Position numbers and translations under genes: made by a program. From assembly GCF_000344135.1 (NCBI RefSeq), contig NZ_BAOP01000002.1, forward strand, positions 212,672-276,671: a DNA stretch of 64,000 bases. Reading direction: 5' to 3'. The DNA is from Gordonia malaquae NBRC 108250 (GTDB lineage Bacteria > Actinomycetota > Actinomycetes > Mycobacteriales > Mycobacteriaceae). The notes beneath the pieces are model-generated. The model was not told the origin of the DNA. It was given only the letters and a program-made list of their open reading frames with translations, and made no database searches. This document shows, one piece after another, positions 25,365-35,684 of this stretch. Positions within the stretch are counted from its first letter, which is position 1. Each line of letters starts with the position of its first letter.

Positions 25365-26180
25365 TCACGCCGTGTCGATCGCCTTCGCTCGGAGGCGGTC
25401 GTACTCCTCGCGGGTGATGCGGCCGCCGGAGAAGAGCGCGTCGAGTTCCGTGAGGCGTTGGGTGAGGGTCCGGGTGTCGGCCTGCGGAGTCGACGACGAC
25501 GGCGCGGCAGCAGCAGGGACATCACCGTATCGGCGGACTATCCCCATCACTTCGTCGCGGACGGCCGGATTGCTTCGGACGTCGATCATCGTGTTCAACG
25601 CGATGCCGTTGCGTCGCAGCACGTCGACGATCTGCACCAGGGCTTCGGCGTTGCCGGTCAGATCGTATGTGCGTCCGTCTGCGGTCGATTCGAACTTCGC
25701 GGGCATCGTCCCCGCGTAGAGGCCGGTCGCGTCCCAATCGATCGATGCACTCGCGCCGTCGTCGCCGACGAACACACCCAGCACTCCCTTTGCGATGGCA
25801 CCCGAGGCGATGACGGGCAGTGCCGATGACACCTCGGTGGTGAACTCCGAGACCCGGGGCCCGGTGACCCGCAGCGTGAACTTCACGACGCGGCGATCGT
25901 TGATCAACATCCCCGTCTCATGCATGCCGACGATGTGGCCGAGACCCGGAACACCGGACGCCTGTAAGACGCTGGTCCGTGCAGCGCTGTTCACCGAGAA
26001 TCTCGCAAAGGCATACGCCGCGATGATGTCGACGGCCGTCCAACCGATTCCGTTCCACAGCATCCACGACGGCCCCTCGTCGCCCATCAGGAAGTAGATG
26101 ATCAAGAACGCGGGTCCGACAGCACCCGCGACGAGCATGAATGCCAACGACTTGAGGAACACTTTCAGGAACGGCGACAT
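25365..26180 (-). CDS. membrane protein with C-terminal SHOCT domain
   Basis: A 271-residue protein. Two membrane helices near the start (about 11-33 and 42-61) precede a cytoplasmic region with a beta-rich domain, a low-complexity Ala/Ser/Pro linker and a C-terminal SHOCT motif (RLTELDALFSGGRITREEYDRLRAKAI). SHOCT is a short oligomerisation module often found on actinobacterial membrane proteins. It lies downstream of tuf, behind the tuf terminator. The function is unknown. Confidence 0.78.
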   Translation of the reverse strand: MSPFLKVFLKSLAFMLVAGAVGPAFLIIYFLMGDEGPSWMLWNGIGWTAVDIIAAYAFARFSVNSAARTSVLQASGVPGLGHIVGMHETGMLINDRRVVKFTLRVTGPRVSEFTTEVSSALPVIASGAIAKGVLGVFVGDDGASASIDWDATGLYAGTMPAKFESTADGRTYDLTGNAEALVQIVDVLRRNGIALNTMIDVRSNPAVRDEVMGIVRRYGDVPAAAAPSSSTPQADTRTLTQRLTELDALFSGGRITREEYDRLRAKAIDTA

Positions 26181-26202
26181 CGTTGAAGTGTAAAACAGCA
26201 GA

Positions 26203-26234
26203 AACCCCGCTCCGACCGAAGTCGAAGCGGGGTT
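26203..26234 (-). terminator. tuf (str operon) terminator
   Basis: AACCCCGCT at 26203-26211 pairs perfectly with 26226-26234. On the tuf strand the stem is followed by a T-rich tail (TTTCTGCTGTTTT), the form of an intrinsic terminator. Confidence 0.85.
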
Positions 26235-26264
26235 CCGTGTTGCTGACGCTAGGTCAGAGCAAGA

Positions 26265-27455
26265 TCACTTGATGATCTTGGTGACGCGGCCGGCACCAAC
26301 GGTGCGGCCGCCCTCGCGGATAGCGAAACGCAGGCCCTCGTCCATGGCGACCGGCTGGATGAGCACAACGCTCATCTCGGTGTTGTCGCCCGGCATGACC
26401 ATCTCGGTGCCCTCGGGGAGGGTAACGACGCCGGTCACGTCCGTGGTGCGGAAGTAGAACTGCGGGCGGTAGTTGTTGAAGAACGGGGTGTGGCGGCCAC
26501 CCTCGTCCTTCGACAGGATGTACGCCTGGCCCTCGAACTCGGTGTGCGGGGTCGTGGTGCCGGGGGCGACGATGACCTGGCCGCGCTCGACGTCCTCACG
26601 CTTCAGGCCACGGAGCAGCAGACCGGCGTTGTCGCCAGCCTGTGCCGAGTCGAGGAGCTTGTGGAACATCTCGATGCCGGTGACGGTGGTCTTCTGCGAC
26701 TTCTCGCGGATACCGACGATCTCGACCTCAGCGTTGACGTTGATCTCGCCACGCTCGACACGACCGGTGACGACGGTGCCACGACCGGTGATCGTGAAGA
26801 CGTCCTCGACGGGCATGAGGAAGGGCTTCTCGGTCTCGCGGACGGGGTCCGGAACCGACTCGTCGACAGCAGCCATCAGGTCCTGGATCGACTTGACCCA
26901 CTTCTCGTCGCCCTCGAGCGCCTTCAGCGCCGAGATCGGAACGACCGGTGCGTCCTCGTCGAACTCCTGAGCGGCCAGCAGTTCGCGGACCTCCATCTCG
27001 ACGAGTTCCATGATCTCTTCGTCGTCGACCATGTCGGCCTTGTTCAGTGCGACGAGGATGTAGGGAACGCCGACCTGGCGGGCCAGGAGGACGTGCTCAC
27101 GGGTCTGCGGCATCGGGCCGTCAGTGGCTGCCACGACCAGGATCGCGCCGTCCATCTGGGCAGCACCGGTGATCATGTTCTTGATGTAGTCGGCGTGACC
27201 CGGGGCGTCGACGTGAGCGTAGTGACGCTTCTCCGTCTGGTACTCGACGTGGGAGATGTTGATCGTGATACCACGAGCCTTCTCCTCAGGCGCCTTGTCG
27301 ATCTGATCGAAAGCGAAGCTCTCGTTCAGGTCCGGGTACTGGTCCGCCAGAACCTTGGTGATGGCAGCCGTGGTGGTGGTCTTGCCGTGGTCGACGTGAC
27401 CGATGGTGCCGATGTTCACGTGCGGCTTGGTCCGCTCGAACTTCGCCTTCGCCAC
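26265..27455 (-). CDS. tuf: translation elongation factor Tu
   Basis: A 396-residue EF-Tu, the GTPase that delivers aminoacyl-tRNA to the ribosome. The P-loop is GHVDHGKT (19-26), followed by DAPGHADY and NKADM. Switch I is the expected EEKARGITI. Length and sequence are normal. It is the last gene of the str operon, 175 nt after fusA, with AGGAGGAC before the ATG. The wide gap may hold a secondary tuf promoter, as in other actinobacteria, but none was fixed by eye. Confidence 0.98.
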   Translation of the reverse strand: MAKAKFERTKPHVNIGTIGHVDHGKTTTTAAITKVLADQYPDLNESFAFDQIDKAPEEKARGITINISHVEYQTEKRHYAHVDAPGHADYIKNMITGAAQMDGAILVVAATDGPMPQTREHVLLARQVGVPYILVALNKADMVDDEEIMELVEMEVRELLAAQEFDEDAPVVPISALKALEGDEKWVKSIQDLMAAVDESVPDPVRETEKPFLMPVEDVFTITGRGTVVTGRVERGEINVNAEVEIVGIREKSQKTTVTGIEMFHKLLDSAQAGDNAGLLLRGLKREDVERGQVIVAPGTTTPHTEFEGQAYILSKDEGGRHTPFFNNYRPQFYFRTTDVTGVVTLPEGTEMVMPGDNTEMSVVLIQPVAMDEGLRFAIREGGRTVGAGRVTKIIK

Positions 27456-27630
27456 TTTTTGTCCTCCTGGACTGTAAGAGTGCCGGGTGGTTCCCGACAG
27501 TCGTATGGGTTCTCCGCAGTGCGCGGAGAGGCTTTACTTGTCCCCCACCCGCGACGACAGGGCGTCGCCGGTGAAGATTTCTAGATCTTTCACGCCGAGG
27601 CGTGGTTCCGCCGAGATGGCAGACGAGTGA

Positions 27631-29748
27631 TTACTCGCCTGTCGCCTTGGCGATGATCTCCTTCGACACGTTCGCCGGAACTTCAGCGTACGAGTCGAAG
27701 ACCATGGAGTAGTTTGCACGGCCCTGAGTCTTCGACCGAAGGTCTCCGATGTAGCCGAACATCTCCGACAGCGGAACCTGAGCCTTGACGACTCGAGCAC
27801 CGCTCCGCTCCTCCATGGCCTGGATCTGACCACGGCGGGAGTTCAGGTCGCCGATGACGTCGCCCATGTAGTCCTCCGGAGTCGTGACCTCGACGGCCAT
27901 GATCGGCTCCAGGATGACGGGCTGCGCCATGCGTGCGGCTTCTTTCAGAGCCTGCGCACCGGCGATCTTGAAGGCCATCTCAGACGAGTCGACGTCGTGG
28001 TACTGACCGTCGACGAGAGTGAACTTCAGGTTGACCAGCGGGTAGCCGGCGAGAACGCCGTACTGCATCGCGTCCTGCGCACCGGCATCCACCGAAGGGA
28101 TGTACTCACGCGGAACGCGGCCGCCGGTGACAGCGTTGTTGAACTCGTAGGTCGCGCCGTCTTCGGCGTCGACCAACGGCTCCAGCTTGACGATGACCTT
28201 GGCGAACTGGCCCGAGCCACCCGTCTGCTTCTTGTGGGTGTACTCATGCTTCTCGACGGTCTTGCGGATCGTCTCGCGGTACGCGACCTGCGGCTTGCCG
28301 ACGTTGGCCTCGACCTTGAACTCGCGCTTCATGCGATCCACGAGGATGTCGAGGTGGAGCTCGCCCATGCCGCCGATGACGGTCTGGCCGGTCTCCTCGT
28401 CGAGGTTGACCGAGAAGGTCGGGTCCTCTTCAGCGAGCTTCTGGATCGCGGTACCCAGCTTCTCCTGGTCCGCCTTGGTCTTCGGCTCGATCGAGACGTT
28501 GATGACCGGGTCCGGGAACGTCATCGACTCGAGGACAACCGGCGCGTCGGTGGCACACAGGGTGTCACCGGTCGTGGTGTCCTTGAGGCCGATCATCGCG
28601 TAGATGTGGCCTGCGACGGCGTCGTCGACCGGCATCTCCTTGTTGGCGTGCATCTGGAAGAGCTTGCCGATGCGCTCCTTCTTGCCCTTGGTGGCGTTGA
28701 GCACCTGGGTGCCCGGCTCCACCATGCCCGAGTAGACGCGCACGAAGGTCAGTTTGCCGAAGAAGGGGTGAGCCGCGATCTTGAAGGCCAGAGCCGAGAA
28801 CGGCTCGTCCTTGCTGGGCTTGCGGACCAGCTCTTCTTCTTCGTTGTTGACGGCGTGACCGTGGACCTCGCCGATGTCCAGCGGAGTCGGGAGGTAGTCG
28901 ATCACAGCGTCGAGCATCGGCTGCACACCGCGGTTCTTGAACGCAGAGCCGCACAGGACGGGGTAGAGCTCGGAGTTGACGGTCATCTTGCGGATGGCGC
29001 CCTTGATCTCCTCGATCGAGAGCTCCTCGCCGGAGAAGTACTTCTCCATGAGGGCCTCGTCCGACTCTGCCACGGTCTCGAGAAGCTTCTCGCGGTACTC
29101 GGCGGCCTTGTCGGCGAGATCCGCGGGGATCTCCTGCACCTCGTACGAGGCGCCCATCGTCACGTCGCCCTTGGCGTCGCCCGGCCAGACCAGTGCGCGC
29201 ATCTCGATGAGGTCGACAACGCCGACGAAGTCGTCCTCGGCACCGATCGGGAGCTGGATGACCAGCGGCTTCGCGCCCAGACGATCGATGATCGTCTGCA
29301 CGGTGAAGTAGAAGTCCGCGCCCATCTTGTCCATCTTGTTGACGAAGCAGATGCGGGGGACGTCGTACTTGGCGGCCTGACGCCAGACCTGCTCCGACTG
29401 CGGCTCGACGCCTTCCTTGCCGTCGAAGACGGCGACGGCGCCGTCGAGGACGCGCAGCGAACGCTCGACCTCGACGGTGAAGTCGACGTGGCCGGGGGTG
29501 TCGATGATGTTGATCTGGTTCTTGTTCCAGAAACAGGTGACCGCGGCGGACGTGATCGTGATGCCGCGTTCCTTCTCCTGCTCCATCCAGTCGGTGGTCG
29601 ACGCACCGTCGTGGGTCTCACCGATCTTGTAGTTCACACCGGTGTAGAACAGGATTCGCTCGGTGGTGGTCGTCTTACCGGCGTCGATGTGCGCCATGAT
29701 GCCGATGTTGCGGACCTTGTTGAGGTCGTTCAGCACTTCCTGTGCCAT
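27631..29748 (-). CDS. fusA: translation elongation factor G
   Basis: A 705-residue EF-G, the GTPase that drives translocation. It has [15 protein letters not shown], the switch region [17 protein letters not shown] and NKMDK, followed by domains II to V. Length is normal. It is third in rpsL-rpsG-fusA-tuf, 103 nt after rpsG. It is the housekeeping copy judging from its operon position; no duplicate is in the window. Confidence 0.98.
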   Translation of the reverse strand: MAQEVLNDLNKVRNIGIMAHIDAGKTTTTERILFYTGVNYKIGETHDGASTTDWMEQEKERGITITSAAVTCFWNKNQINIIDTPGHVDFTVEVERSLRVLDGAVAVFDGKEGVEPQSEQVWRQAAKYDVPRICFVNKMDKMGADFYFTVQTIIDRLGAKPLVIQLPIGAEDDFVGVVDLIEMRALVWPGDAKGDVTMGASYEVQEIPADLADKAAEYREKLLETVAESDEALMEKYFSGEELSIEEIKGAIRKMTVNSELYPVLCGSAFKNRGVQPMLDAVIDYLPTPLDIGEVHGHAVNNEEEELVRKPSKDEPFSALAFKIAAHPFFGKLTFVRVYSGMVEPGTQVLNATKGKKERIGKLFQMHANKEMPVDDAVAGHIYAMIGLKDTTTGDTLCATDAPVVLESMTFPDPVINVSIEPKTKADQEKLGTAIQKLAEEDPTFSVNLDEETGQTVIGGMGELHLDILVDRMKREFKVEANVGKPQVAYRETIRKTVEKHEYTHKKQTGGSGQFAKVIVKLEPLVDAEDGATYEFNNAVTGGRVPREYIPSVDAGAQDAMQYGVLAGYPLVNLKFTLVDGQYHDVDSSEMAFKIAGAQALKEAARMAQPVILEPIMAVEVTTPEDYMGDVIGDLNSRRGQIQAMEERSGARVVKAQVPLSEMFGYIGDLRSKTQGRANYSMVFDSYAEVPANVSKEIIAKATGE

Positions 29749-29851
29749 GTGGTTCCTTCGGAAGAGTTCGGGCTAAAGACTGCGGGTGGTCTCCAGGATG
29801 CCCGACCGCCGGAGACAGTGATGTCTCCGGCGGGCCGGCAGTCCTAGAAAG

Positions 29852-30322
29852 TCACCAACGGTAGTGAGCGAAGGCGCGGTTGGCTTCGGCCATCTTGTGA
29901 GTGTCCTCACGACGCTTCACCGAAGCGCCGAGACCGTTCGACGCGTCGAGGAGCTCGTTGGCGAGACGCTCGACCATGGTCTTCTCACGACGCTGACGGC
30001 TGAACGTCACCAGCCAGCGGAGCGCGAGGGTGTTGGCGCGACCGGGCTTGACCTCGATCGGCACCTGGTAGGTGGCGCCACCGACGCGGCGGCTCTTGAC
30101 CTCGAGGGTGGGCTTGACGTTGTCGAGCGCACGCTTGAGGGTGACGACCGGATCGGTGCCGGTCTTCTCGCGAGCCTGCTCGAGGGCTTCGTACACGATG
30201 CGCTCGGCGGTCGACTTCTTGCCGTCCAGCAGGATCTTGTTGACGAGCTGGGTGACCAGGGGCGAACCGTAAACCGGGTCGTTGATCAGCGGGCGCTTGG
30301 GAGCGGGTCCTTTACGAGGCAT
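29852..30322 (-). CDS. rpsG: 30S ribosomal protein S7
   Basis: A 156-residue S7, which nucleates folding of the 16S rRNA 3' major domain and contacts the E-site t[15 protein letters not shown] at the start and the ending [14 protein letters not shown] are typical of actinobacterial S7. It follows rpsL by 3 nt. In E. coli S7 represses this operon by binding its mRNA; whether this happens here is unknown. Confidence 0.98.
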   Translation of the reverse strand: MPRKGPAPKRPLINDPVYGSPLVTQLVNKILLDGKKSTAERIVYEALEQAREKTGTDPVVTLKRALDNVKPTLEVKSRRVGGATYQVPIEVKPGRANTLALRWLVTFSRQRREKTMVERLANELLDASNGLGASVKRREDTHKMAEANRAFAHYRW

Positions 30323-30325
30323 GAC

Positions 30326-30697
30326 TTAGCTTCCCTTCTTGGCGCCGTAGCGGCTGCGTGCCTGCTTGCGGTCCTTGACACCCTGGGTGTCGAGCGAGCC
30401 GCGGATGATGCGGTAACGAACACCCGGGAGGTCCTTCACACGACCGCCGCGGACGAGCACCATCGAGTGCTCCTGCAGGTTGTGGCCCTCACCCGGGATG
30501 TAGGCGGTGACCTCGACGCCACTCGTCAGGCGCACGCGGGCGACCTTACGAAGTGCGGAGTTCGGCTTCTTCGGGGTGGTGGTGTACACGCGAGTGCACA
30601 CGCCGCGTCGCTGCGGGCTCCCCTTGAGGGCGGCGGTCTTCTTGATCGACGCCTTGTCCTTGCGGCCCTTACGGACCAGCTGGTTAATCGTTGGCAC
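30326..30697 (-). CDS. rpsL: 30S ribosomal protein S12
   Basis: A 123-residue S12, which monitors codon-anticodon pairing. The streptomycin-relevant loops [18 protein letters not shown] and GVRYRIIRG are wild-type in form, with Lys at both classic resistance positions, so the sequence predicts no rpsL-type streptomycin resistance. It starts the str operon, with a leader of about 270 nt. Confidence 0.98.
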   Translation of the reverse strand: MPTINQLVRKGRKDKASIKKTAALKGSPQRRGVCTRVYTTTPKKPNSALRKVARVRLTSGVEVTAYIPGEGHNLQEHSMVLVRGGRVKDLPGVRYRIIRGSLDTQGVKDRKQARSRYGAKKGS

Positions 30698-30970
30698 TGA
30701 GTTCTTTTCTCCTTGTGGGCCGGCTCCCGCCAGTCCGATGTGTAGTCACGGTTGGTGCTCCGGGCACGTCAGTCGGTGTCGCATTTCTGCGCTCCGAGCG
30801 ATGTCCGCAACTCGCCCCACCGGCACGTTTGCGCCGGTCAACTATGGAATCGCTACCCCGAGGTCGGGCGTGTCAGACACGCTCGCGCGGATTCGCGACA
30901 CCCTCGTTCGGTGTTGTCGTCGCCGACCCGATCGAGGGCAGCACCTACCGTGGGCAGGCACCGACGAAAT
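30698..30970 (-). other. str operon 5' leader
   Basis: About 270 nt lie between the predicted transcription start and the rpsL ATG. AAGGAG is present just before the ATG. Several short GC-rich inverted segments occur (for example near 30880-30925), but no known riboswitch or S7 site was recognised. No gene is seen. Confidence 0.5.
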
Positions 30971-30999
30971 ACTTTACCGCCCGGATTTACCGAGGTCAA
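30971..30999 (-). promoter_or_regulatory. str operon promoter
   Basis: Read on the minus strand: -35 TTGACC (30999-30994), 17-nt spacer, -10 TAAAGT (30976-30971). Position and match support a vegetative sigma-A promoter for rpsL-rpsG-fusA-tuf. Confidence 0.75.
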
Positions 31000-31053
31000 A
31001 ATCATTGACACAGCTCACCCAACGGCTCGTGAACGTCTGATGACAACGGGTGA

Positions 31054-31719
31054 TCAGTCGAATTCCTCAACCCCGGCGAGCAGGTCACGCGCTGCGGTGC
31101 GGGCAGCATTCTCGTCGCCTGCGATCACCGCGTCGACGACCGCGTCGTGCAACTCGGTGTACGACGGCCCGCTCGCGACATCACGCTGCGCCACCGACTG
31201 CCGGAGCGCCGGAAGCAGTGAGTCGTAGAACTCCAGATACACGTCGTTGTGACTGGCCGCGACGATGGCACGATGCAGTTGCGCGTCGGTGTCGACCGCG
31301 ACGCCGGGATCGACCACACCGGTCCATGCGCGGTTGCGCAGCTCCTGCGCCACTCGCAGCGTGTTGATGTCGGCGTCGTCGCGACGCCGGGCCGCCAGAC
31401 CCGCCGCCGTCACCTCAAGGGCCTCGCGCAGTTCCATGAGATCCTGCCGGCGCGCCGCCGCGAAGAAGTCGGCGAACGCGACCTCCTGCTCGTCGGTGGC
31501 GATCACGTAGGTGCCCGATCCCTGCCGTCGCTCGAGGAGGCCGGCATGCACCAGCGACTGCACTGCTTCGCGGACCGTGTTGCGGGCGGTCCCGGTCATG
31601 TCACAGAGTGCGGGCTCGGTCGGGATCCGGTCGCCGACCGACCAGCGCCCAGACGCGATCTCCGCACGCAGCTGGTCGGTCACCTGGGCGATGAGACTCT
31701 GTCGCTTGATGGTCTGCAC
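31054..31719 (-). CDS. GntR-family (FadR subgroup, FCD) regulator
   Basis: A 221-residue regulator. The winged helix at the N-terminus includes IASGRWSVGDRIPTEPALCDMTGTARNTVREAVQ (about 20-53), and an FCD ligand domain follows, with His residues in LHRAIVAASHNDVYLEFYD and ELHDAVVDAV that usually bind a metal and carboxylate ligand. It starts with GTG. It diverges from the transporter gene with 57 nt between, which is the normal arrangement for local repression. Confidence 0.85.
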   Translation of the reverse strand: MQTIKRQSLIAQVTDQLRAEIASGRWSVGDRIPTEPALCDMTGTARNTVREAVQSLVHAGLLERRQGSGTYVIATDEQEVAFADFFAAARRQDLMELREALEVTAAGLAARRRDDADINTLRVAQELRNRAWTGVVDPGVAVDTDAQLHRAIVAASHNDVYLEFYDSLLPALRQSVAQRDVASGPSYTELHDAVVDAVIAGDENAARTAARDLLAGVEEFD

Positions 31720-31776
31720 ACCCTGCAGCGTAAATCACTTTGCAGCGATTCGACCATTCATCCTATGATTTCTGGC

Positions 31777-33024
31777 ATGACTGCGACTGCCTCCACCGCG
31801 ACCGACGCGTCGACACCGCTCATGGGCGTCTGGCGTGGACGCATCACCACCCTGGTCGCCATCGTGGTGTTCGCGTTCACACTCCGCACCGCGGTCACGT
31901 CGCTGACCCCGCTCCTCGGCCGAATCTCCGACGACCTCGGCTTCAGCGACACGGTCAGCGGCCTGCTCGGCATGCTCCCGACACTGGCGTTCGGCATCGC
32001 CGGAGTCGTCTCCCCAGCGCTGGGTCGCCGGTTCGGCATCGAGCAGGTGACCCTGGCCGCGGTGATCATCACCGGCGTCGGCATCGGCACACGCGCCCTC
32101 AGCGGCAGCGTTCCCGTGCTGGTCCTCCTGTCGTGCGTCGCCCTCTTCGGCATGGGCATCGGCAACATCCTGATTCCGCCGCTGGTGAAGCGGTACTTCT
32201 CCGACCGGATCGCGTCGATCAGCACCGCGTACATCGTGTTCGTGCAGATGGGCACGATGATCCCGGCCGCCGTCGCCATCCCCCTGGCCGACGCGACGGA
32301 CTGGCGCACGTCCCTCGCGGTGTGGGCCATCGTCCCGCTCGCTGCACTCGGCCCGTGGATCTGGGTGGTCCGCGAACGCCGGGCGGCGCTGCGCCGAGCG
32401 GCCGAGCAGTCCGACGGCGCGCCCTCGGAGGCCGCGAAGCTGCCCGTGTGGCGCACGCCCATGGCATGGGGTCTGACCCTCATGTTCGGCATGACATCCG
32501 CCTGCACGTACGCCATGTTCACGTGGATGCCGAAGATCGTGACCGACGCAGGTGGAAGCGAATCGCTCGGCGGCGGAATGGTCGCGACGTTCTCTGCGAT
32601 CGGGCTCGCGGCGACGCTGATCGCTCCGTGGCTCTGCACCCGGTTCGCGAACCCTTTCGGGTTCACCGTCGTGTTCGCGGCGTCATGGCTCGCAGGCTTC
32701 GCCGGACTGATGTGGGCGCCGCTCTCGGCACCGTTGCTGTGGGCCCTGCTGTGCGGTCTCGGACCGACGACCTTTCCGATGGCGTTGACACTGATCAACG
32801 TCCGCACCCGGACGAGCTCCGGCTCGGCGTCGCTGTCCGGCTTCGGGCAGGGCGTCGGCTACCTGCTCGCCTGCGCGGGCCCGATGCTGTTCGGAGTGCT
32901 CCACGATGTCAGCAACGGATGGGGCGCACCGTTCCTGCTCCTCACCGCGATGACCGTCGTCATGCTGGGCGGCGCCTGGATCATCTGCCGTCCGCGGTAC
33001 CTCGAAGACCAGCTGAACGCCTGA
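31777..33024 (+). CDS. MFS transporter, CynX/NimT type
   Basis: A 415-residue 12-helix major facilitator. VVFAFTLRTAVTSLTPLLGRISDDLG at the first loop and LSGFGQGVGYLLACAGPMLFG late in the protein are hallmarks of the CynX/NimT/YycB branch (cyanate, nitroimidazole or similar anion transport). The start at 31777 is chosen; an ATG four codons earlier (31765) is equally possible. The divergent GntR is the probable regulator, so the ligand of that regulator may be the cargo. Confidence 0.83.
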   Translation: MTATASTATDASTPLMGVWRGRITTLVAIVVFAFTLRTAVTSLTPLLGRISDDLGFSDTVSGLLGMLPTLAFGIAGVVSPALGRRFGIEQVTLAAVIITGVGIGTRALSGSVPVLVLLSCVALFGMGIGNILIPPLVKRYFSDRIASISTAYIVFVQMGTMIPAAVAIPLADATDWRTSLAVWAIVPLAALGPWIWVVRERRAALRRAAEQSDGAPSEAAKLPVWRTPMAWGLTLMFGMTSACTYAMFTWMPKIVTDAGGSESLGGGMVATFSAIGLAATLIAPWLCTRFANPFGFTVVFAASWLAGFAGLMWAPLSAPLLWALLCGLGPTTFPMALTLINVRTRTSSGSASLSGFGQGVGYLLACAGPMLFGVLHDVSNGWGAPFLLLTAMTVVMLGGAWIICRPRYLEDQLNA

Positions 33025-33027
33025 GCG

Positions 33028-33756
33028 TCAGCCGAGCGGCAGACTCGCCACCGGGTCGGAGATCATCGTCTCGGGTCGCGCCGCGTCGCCGACGGTGAAC
33101 GCGATCGACGTGGCGTCGCCGAGGTCGTCGACGGTGGCTGTGGTCGACGGCGCGACGTCGTCGGGCCTCATGACACCGCCGAGGCGAGCCCCGTTCGGTC
33201 CGACCAACCACAGCTGGTACACGGTGCCCGCGGCGGGTGGCGGAACGTCGTTCATCCCCAGGACACCGGCGCCGGCCGATTCCGAGTACGTGACCGACGC
33301 CCGTCCACTGGCCAACGCGCCTGTGGTGGTTCGCACGTCGTCCGCGCCGAAGACCCGCTCGGCAGTCGTCTGCGACGGCGGCTCCTGCCGTGACGCTGCG
33401 TAGCCGATGATCCCGCCGCCGATCGCGACGACGACCGCCGCGGCTGCTGCGGCAGCGATCCACCGCGGCCGCCGGGAATCGAGGCGGCGTCCTCTTCCGG
33501 ATTCGCGGGCTGCCCGATCGAGGATCTCGTCGCGCAGCCCGGCACGTGGCGCCTGAGCTGTCGCCTCACTGAGGTCGGCGAGAACGTCGCGAACCGAGGC
33601 GACCTCGGCACGGAACGCGTCGCGCACGGAAGCGTCGGCGGCCGCGACACGGGCCTCGACGCGCGCCATTCCGAGTTCGTCCAACGCATCAAGTGCATAG
33701 GGGACCGCCATGTCGAGCAGGTCGTCGTGCTCGTTCGACTCAGACATGTCAGTCAT
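33028..33756 (-). CDS. rskA: RskA, anti-sigma-K factor
   Basis: A 242-residue membrane anti-sigma factor. The cytoplasmic N-terminal domain (1-95, DLLDMAVPYALDALDELGMARVEARV) binds SigK, one membrane helix spans about 99-120, and the C-terminal extracytoplasmic RskA domain contains GTVYQLWLVGPNGARLGGVM. There is no zinc-binding HxxxCxxC, as expected for RskA. Its ATG overlaps the sigK stop by 8 nt; a second in-frame ATG three codons later is possible. Signal-triggered proteolysis of RskA releases SigK (family knowledge). Confidence 0.92.
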   Translation of the reverse strand: MTDMSESNEHDDLLDMAVPYALDALDELGMARVEARVAAADASVRDAFRAEVASVRDVLADLSEATAQAPRAGLRDEILDRAARESGRGRRLDSRRPRWIAAAAAAAVVVAIGGGIIGYAASRQEPPSQTTAERVFGADDVRTTTGALASGRASVTYSESAGAGVLGMNDVPPPAAGTVYQLWLVGPNGARLGGVMRPDDVAPSTTATVDDLGDATSIAFTVGDAARPETMISDPVASLPLG

Positions 33757-34390
33757 CCCCCAAACACCCCCTCAGTCGCTTCAGTCCATCTCTGATCCGA
33801 CTCTTCACCGCGGGCAGACCCACGGCCAGCCGGTCGGCGACCTCGCTGTACGAGAGGCCGCCGTAGTAGGCGAGCCCGACCGCTTCGGCCTGCAGCGCGC
33901 TGAGCGTGGACAGGCACTGGCGCACCCGTCTTCCCGCCTCTCTCGCCTGAACCTCGTCGCTCACGTCGTCGACGATCGCGGTGATCTCTCGAGCGCCGTA
34001 GTCCGATTCGCGGCGAGATGCCGACGATTCCGATCTGACCCGGTCGACCGCTCGACGGTGCGCGATCGACAGAAGCCAGGCGACGGGCGCGCCCTCGGCC
34101 GCGTTGTACGTAGCCGCGCCGCGCCACACCTGCAGGTACACCTCCTGGGTGGTCTCCTCGGAGTAGCCGGGATCTCGGAGCACACGCAGCACCATCCCGT
34201 AGACGCGTGCGCTGGTCCGGTCGTACAGATCGGCGAACGCTTCGACATCGCCCGCGGCAGACCGCGACAGCAGGTCGGCGAGGAGGGTCGAGTCGGTGTC
34301 CGTGCCGGTCACGACGAGGTTCCAGAAGTCATCAGCGACCAGAGTAACCCCGCCGTCCGGTCTCCTGTCGACAGCCACACCGACCATCAC
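33749..34390 (-). CDS. sigK: SigK, extracytoplasmic-function sigma factor K
   Basis: A 213-residue ECF sigma factor. Region 2 includes VYGMVLRVLRDPGYSEETTQEVYLQVW and region 4 LAYYGGLSYSEVADRLAVGLPAVKSRIRDGLKRL, both close to M. tuberculosis SigK. The start at 34390 is GTG followed by ATG. An internal GTG at 34312 would give a product near the usual 187 residues and may be the true start. It is the fourth gene of the oxidase operon, 13 nt after ufaA1, so it is autoregulated if the SigK promoter upstream is real. Confidence 0.93.
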   Translation of the reverse strand: MMVGVAVDRRPDGGVTLVADDFWNLVVTGTDTDSTLLADLLSRSAAGDVEAFADLYDRTSARVYGMVLRVLRDPGYSEETTQEVYLQVWRGAATYNAAEGAPVAWLLSIAHRRAVDRVRSESSASRRESDYGAREITAIVDDVSDEVQAREAGRRVRQCLSTLSALQAEAVGLAYYGGLSYSEVADRLAVGLPAVKSRIRDGLKRLRGCLGDD

Positions 34391-34403
34391 TCACCATCCC
34401 GGG

Positions 34404-35684
34404 TCAGTTCTTGTTCTTCACGAAACGCAGGTGCACCACATCCAGGTAGCGCGCGGCGAAGCCTGCCTCGGAGTAGGCGAGATAGAACGTCCACATCCGT
34501 CGGAAGGTCTCGTCGAAACCGAGATCGGCGATCAGCGGCCACTGCCCCTCGAACCGTTCCCGCCACAACTGCAACGTCCGCGCGTAGTGCATCCCGAACT
34601 CCTCGACGGCGTCGAACTGCAGGCCCGCGCTCGCCGCGGCGTCACGCATCGCCTCGCCAGACGGGATCTGCCCGCCAGGAAAGATGTACTTGTGGATCCA
34701 CGTGTAGGTTCGCGCAGACGAGAGCATCCTGTCGTGCGGCATCGTGATCGCCTGAATCGCGGCCCGACCGCCCGGTGCGAGAAGACGCTCGACGGTCTCG
34801 AAGTAGACGGGCCAATACTCCATGCCGACGGCTTCGATCATCTCCACCGACACCACGGCGTCGTATTCGCCGTCGACGGCACGGTAGTCCAGCAGATCGA
34901 CCCGGATGCGGTCGCTCAAGTCTGCCTCGCGCGCCCGGCGCAGGGCATGCGCGCGCTGCTCAGCGGAGAGCGTCACCGAACGGACCGTCGCCCCGCGGGC
35001 CGCGGCGCGCAGGGCGAGTTCACCCCAGCCGGTCCCGATCTCGAGGACGCGTGTGCCCGCCCCGACTTGCGCGTGATCGAGGAGACGGTCGATCTTGGCG
35101 CGCTGCGCGTCGGCGAGTTCGACCCATTCGGCGACGGCGGCCTGCTCGTCCGATCCGAAATGCGCACTCGAGTAGGTGAGCGTCTCGTCGAGGAACAATG
35201 CGAACAGGTCGTTGGACAGGTCGTAGTGACGAGAGATGTTCGACCGCGTGTTGTCGACGGAGTTCTCCTCGTCGGACGGTTGAGTCGGGAGCAGCAGGCG
35301 TCGCAGTCGTTGCAGTGAGGGCGGAACAACCGTCCCGATCCGCTCGGCGAACGGGACGAGCACACCGACGAGATCGTCTGCGGTCCACTCCCCCGCCATG
35401 TACGACTCCCCGAGACCGATCAGGCCGTCCGAGCCGATGCGTCGGAAGAACGCGTCTGGTTCGGTGATCGTCATCGTCGGCAGGTCTCCACGGGTCCGGG
35501 TGTCCGACGGCCCGTAATCCACCACGATCGGCAGTCGGCGCGCAACGCGCTCGAACAGGACCCGCGCCGCGGCGCCCCGCAACCCGGACGTCGCCGTGGC
35601 CGGCGCCTCCGGCAGAGCGAGTGCCGGACGCCTCGTCCGGTCCGCGAGAAGGGTGGACGGGTGGTCGTCTCGGTCGACGGTCAT
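34404..35684 (-). CDS. ufaA1: cyclopropane-fatty-acyl-phospholipid synthase-type methyltransferase
   Basis: A 426-residue SAM-dependent enzyme of the CFA synthase/UfaA1 group, which modifies unsaturated acyl chains of phospholipids. NISRHYDLSNDLFALFLDETLTYSSAHF and the SAM motif VLEIGTGWGELAL are standard, and HKYIFPGGQIPS is the conserved motif near the active site. The ATG at 35684 overlaps the preceding stop by 4 nt (ATGA). In M. tuberculosis the same neighbours (Rv0444c-Rv0449c) surround ufaA1; the membrane gene Rv0446c is missing between ufaA1 and sigK here. Confidence 0.88.
   Translation of the reverse strand: MTVDRDDHPSTLLADRTRRPALALPEAPATATSGLRGAAARVLFERVARRLPIVVDYGPSDTRTRGDLPTMTITEPDAFFRRIGSDGLIGLGESYMAGEWTADDLVGVLVPFAERIGTVVPPSLQRLRRLLLPTQPSDEENSVDNTRSNISRHYDLSNDLFALFLDETLTYSSAHFGSDEQAAVAEWVELADAQRAKIDRLLDHAQVGAGTRVLEIGTGWGELALRAAARGATVRSVTLSAEQRAHALRRAREADLSDRIRVDLLDYRAVDGEYDAVVSVEMIEAVGMEYWPVYFETVERLLAPGGRAAIQAITMPHDRMLSSARTYTWIHKYIFPGGQIPSGEAMRDAAASAGLQFDAVEEFGMHYARTLQLWRERFEGQWPLIADLGFDETFRRMWTFYLAYSEAGFAARYLDVVHLRFVKNKN

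Noticed and set aside
27997..29847. A 616-codon open frame on the plus strand
   Set aside because: It is exactly antisense to fusA. GC-rich codon bias leaves the opposite frame open; it has no ribosome site and no protein-like domains.
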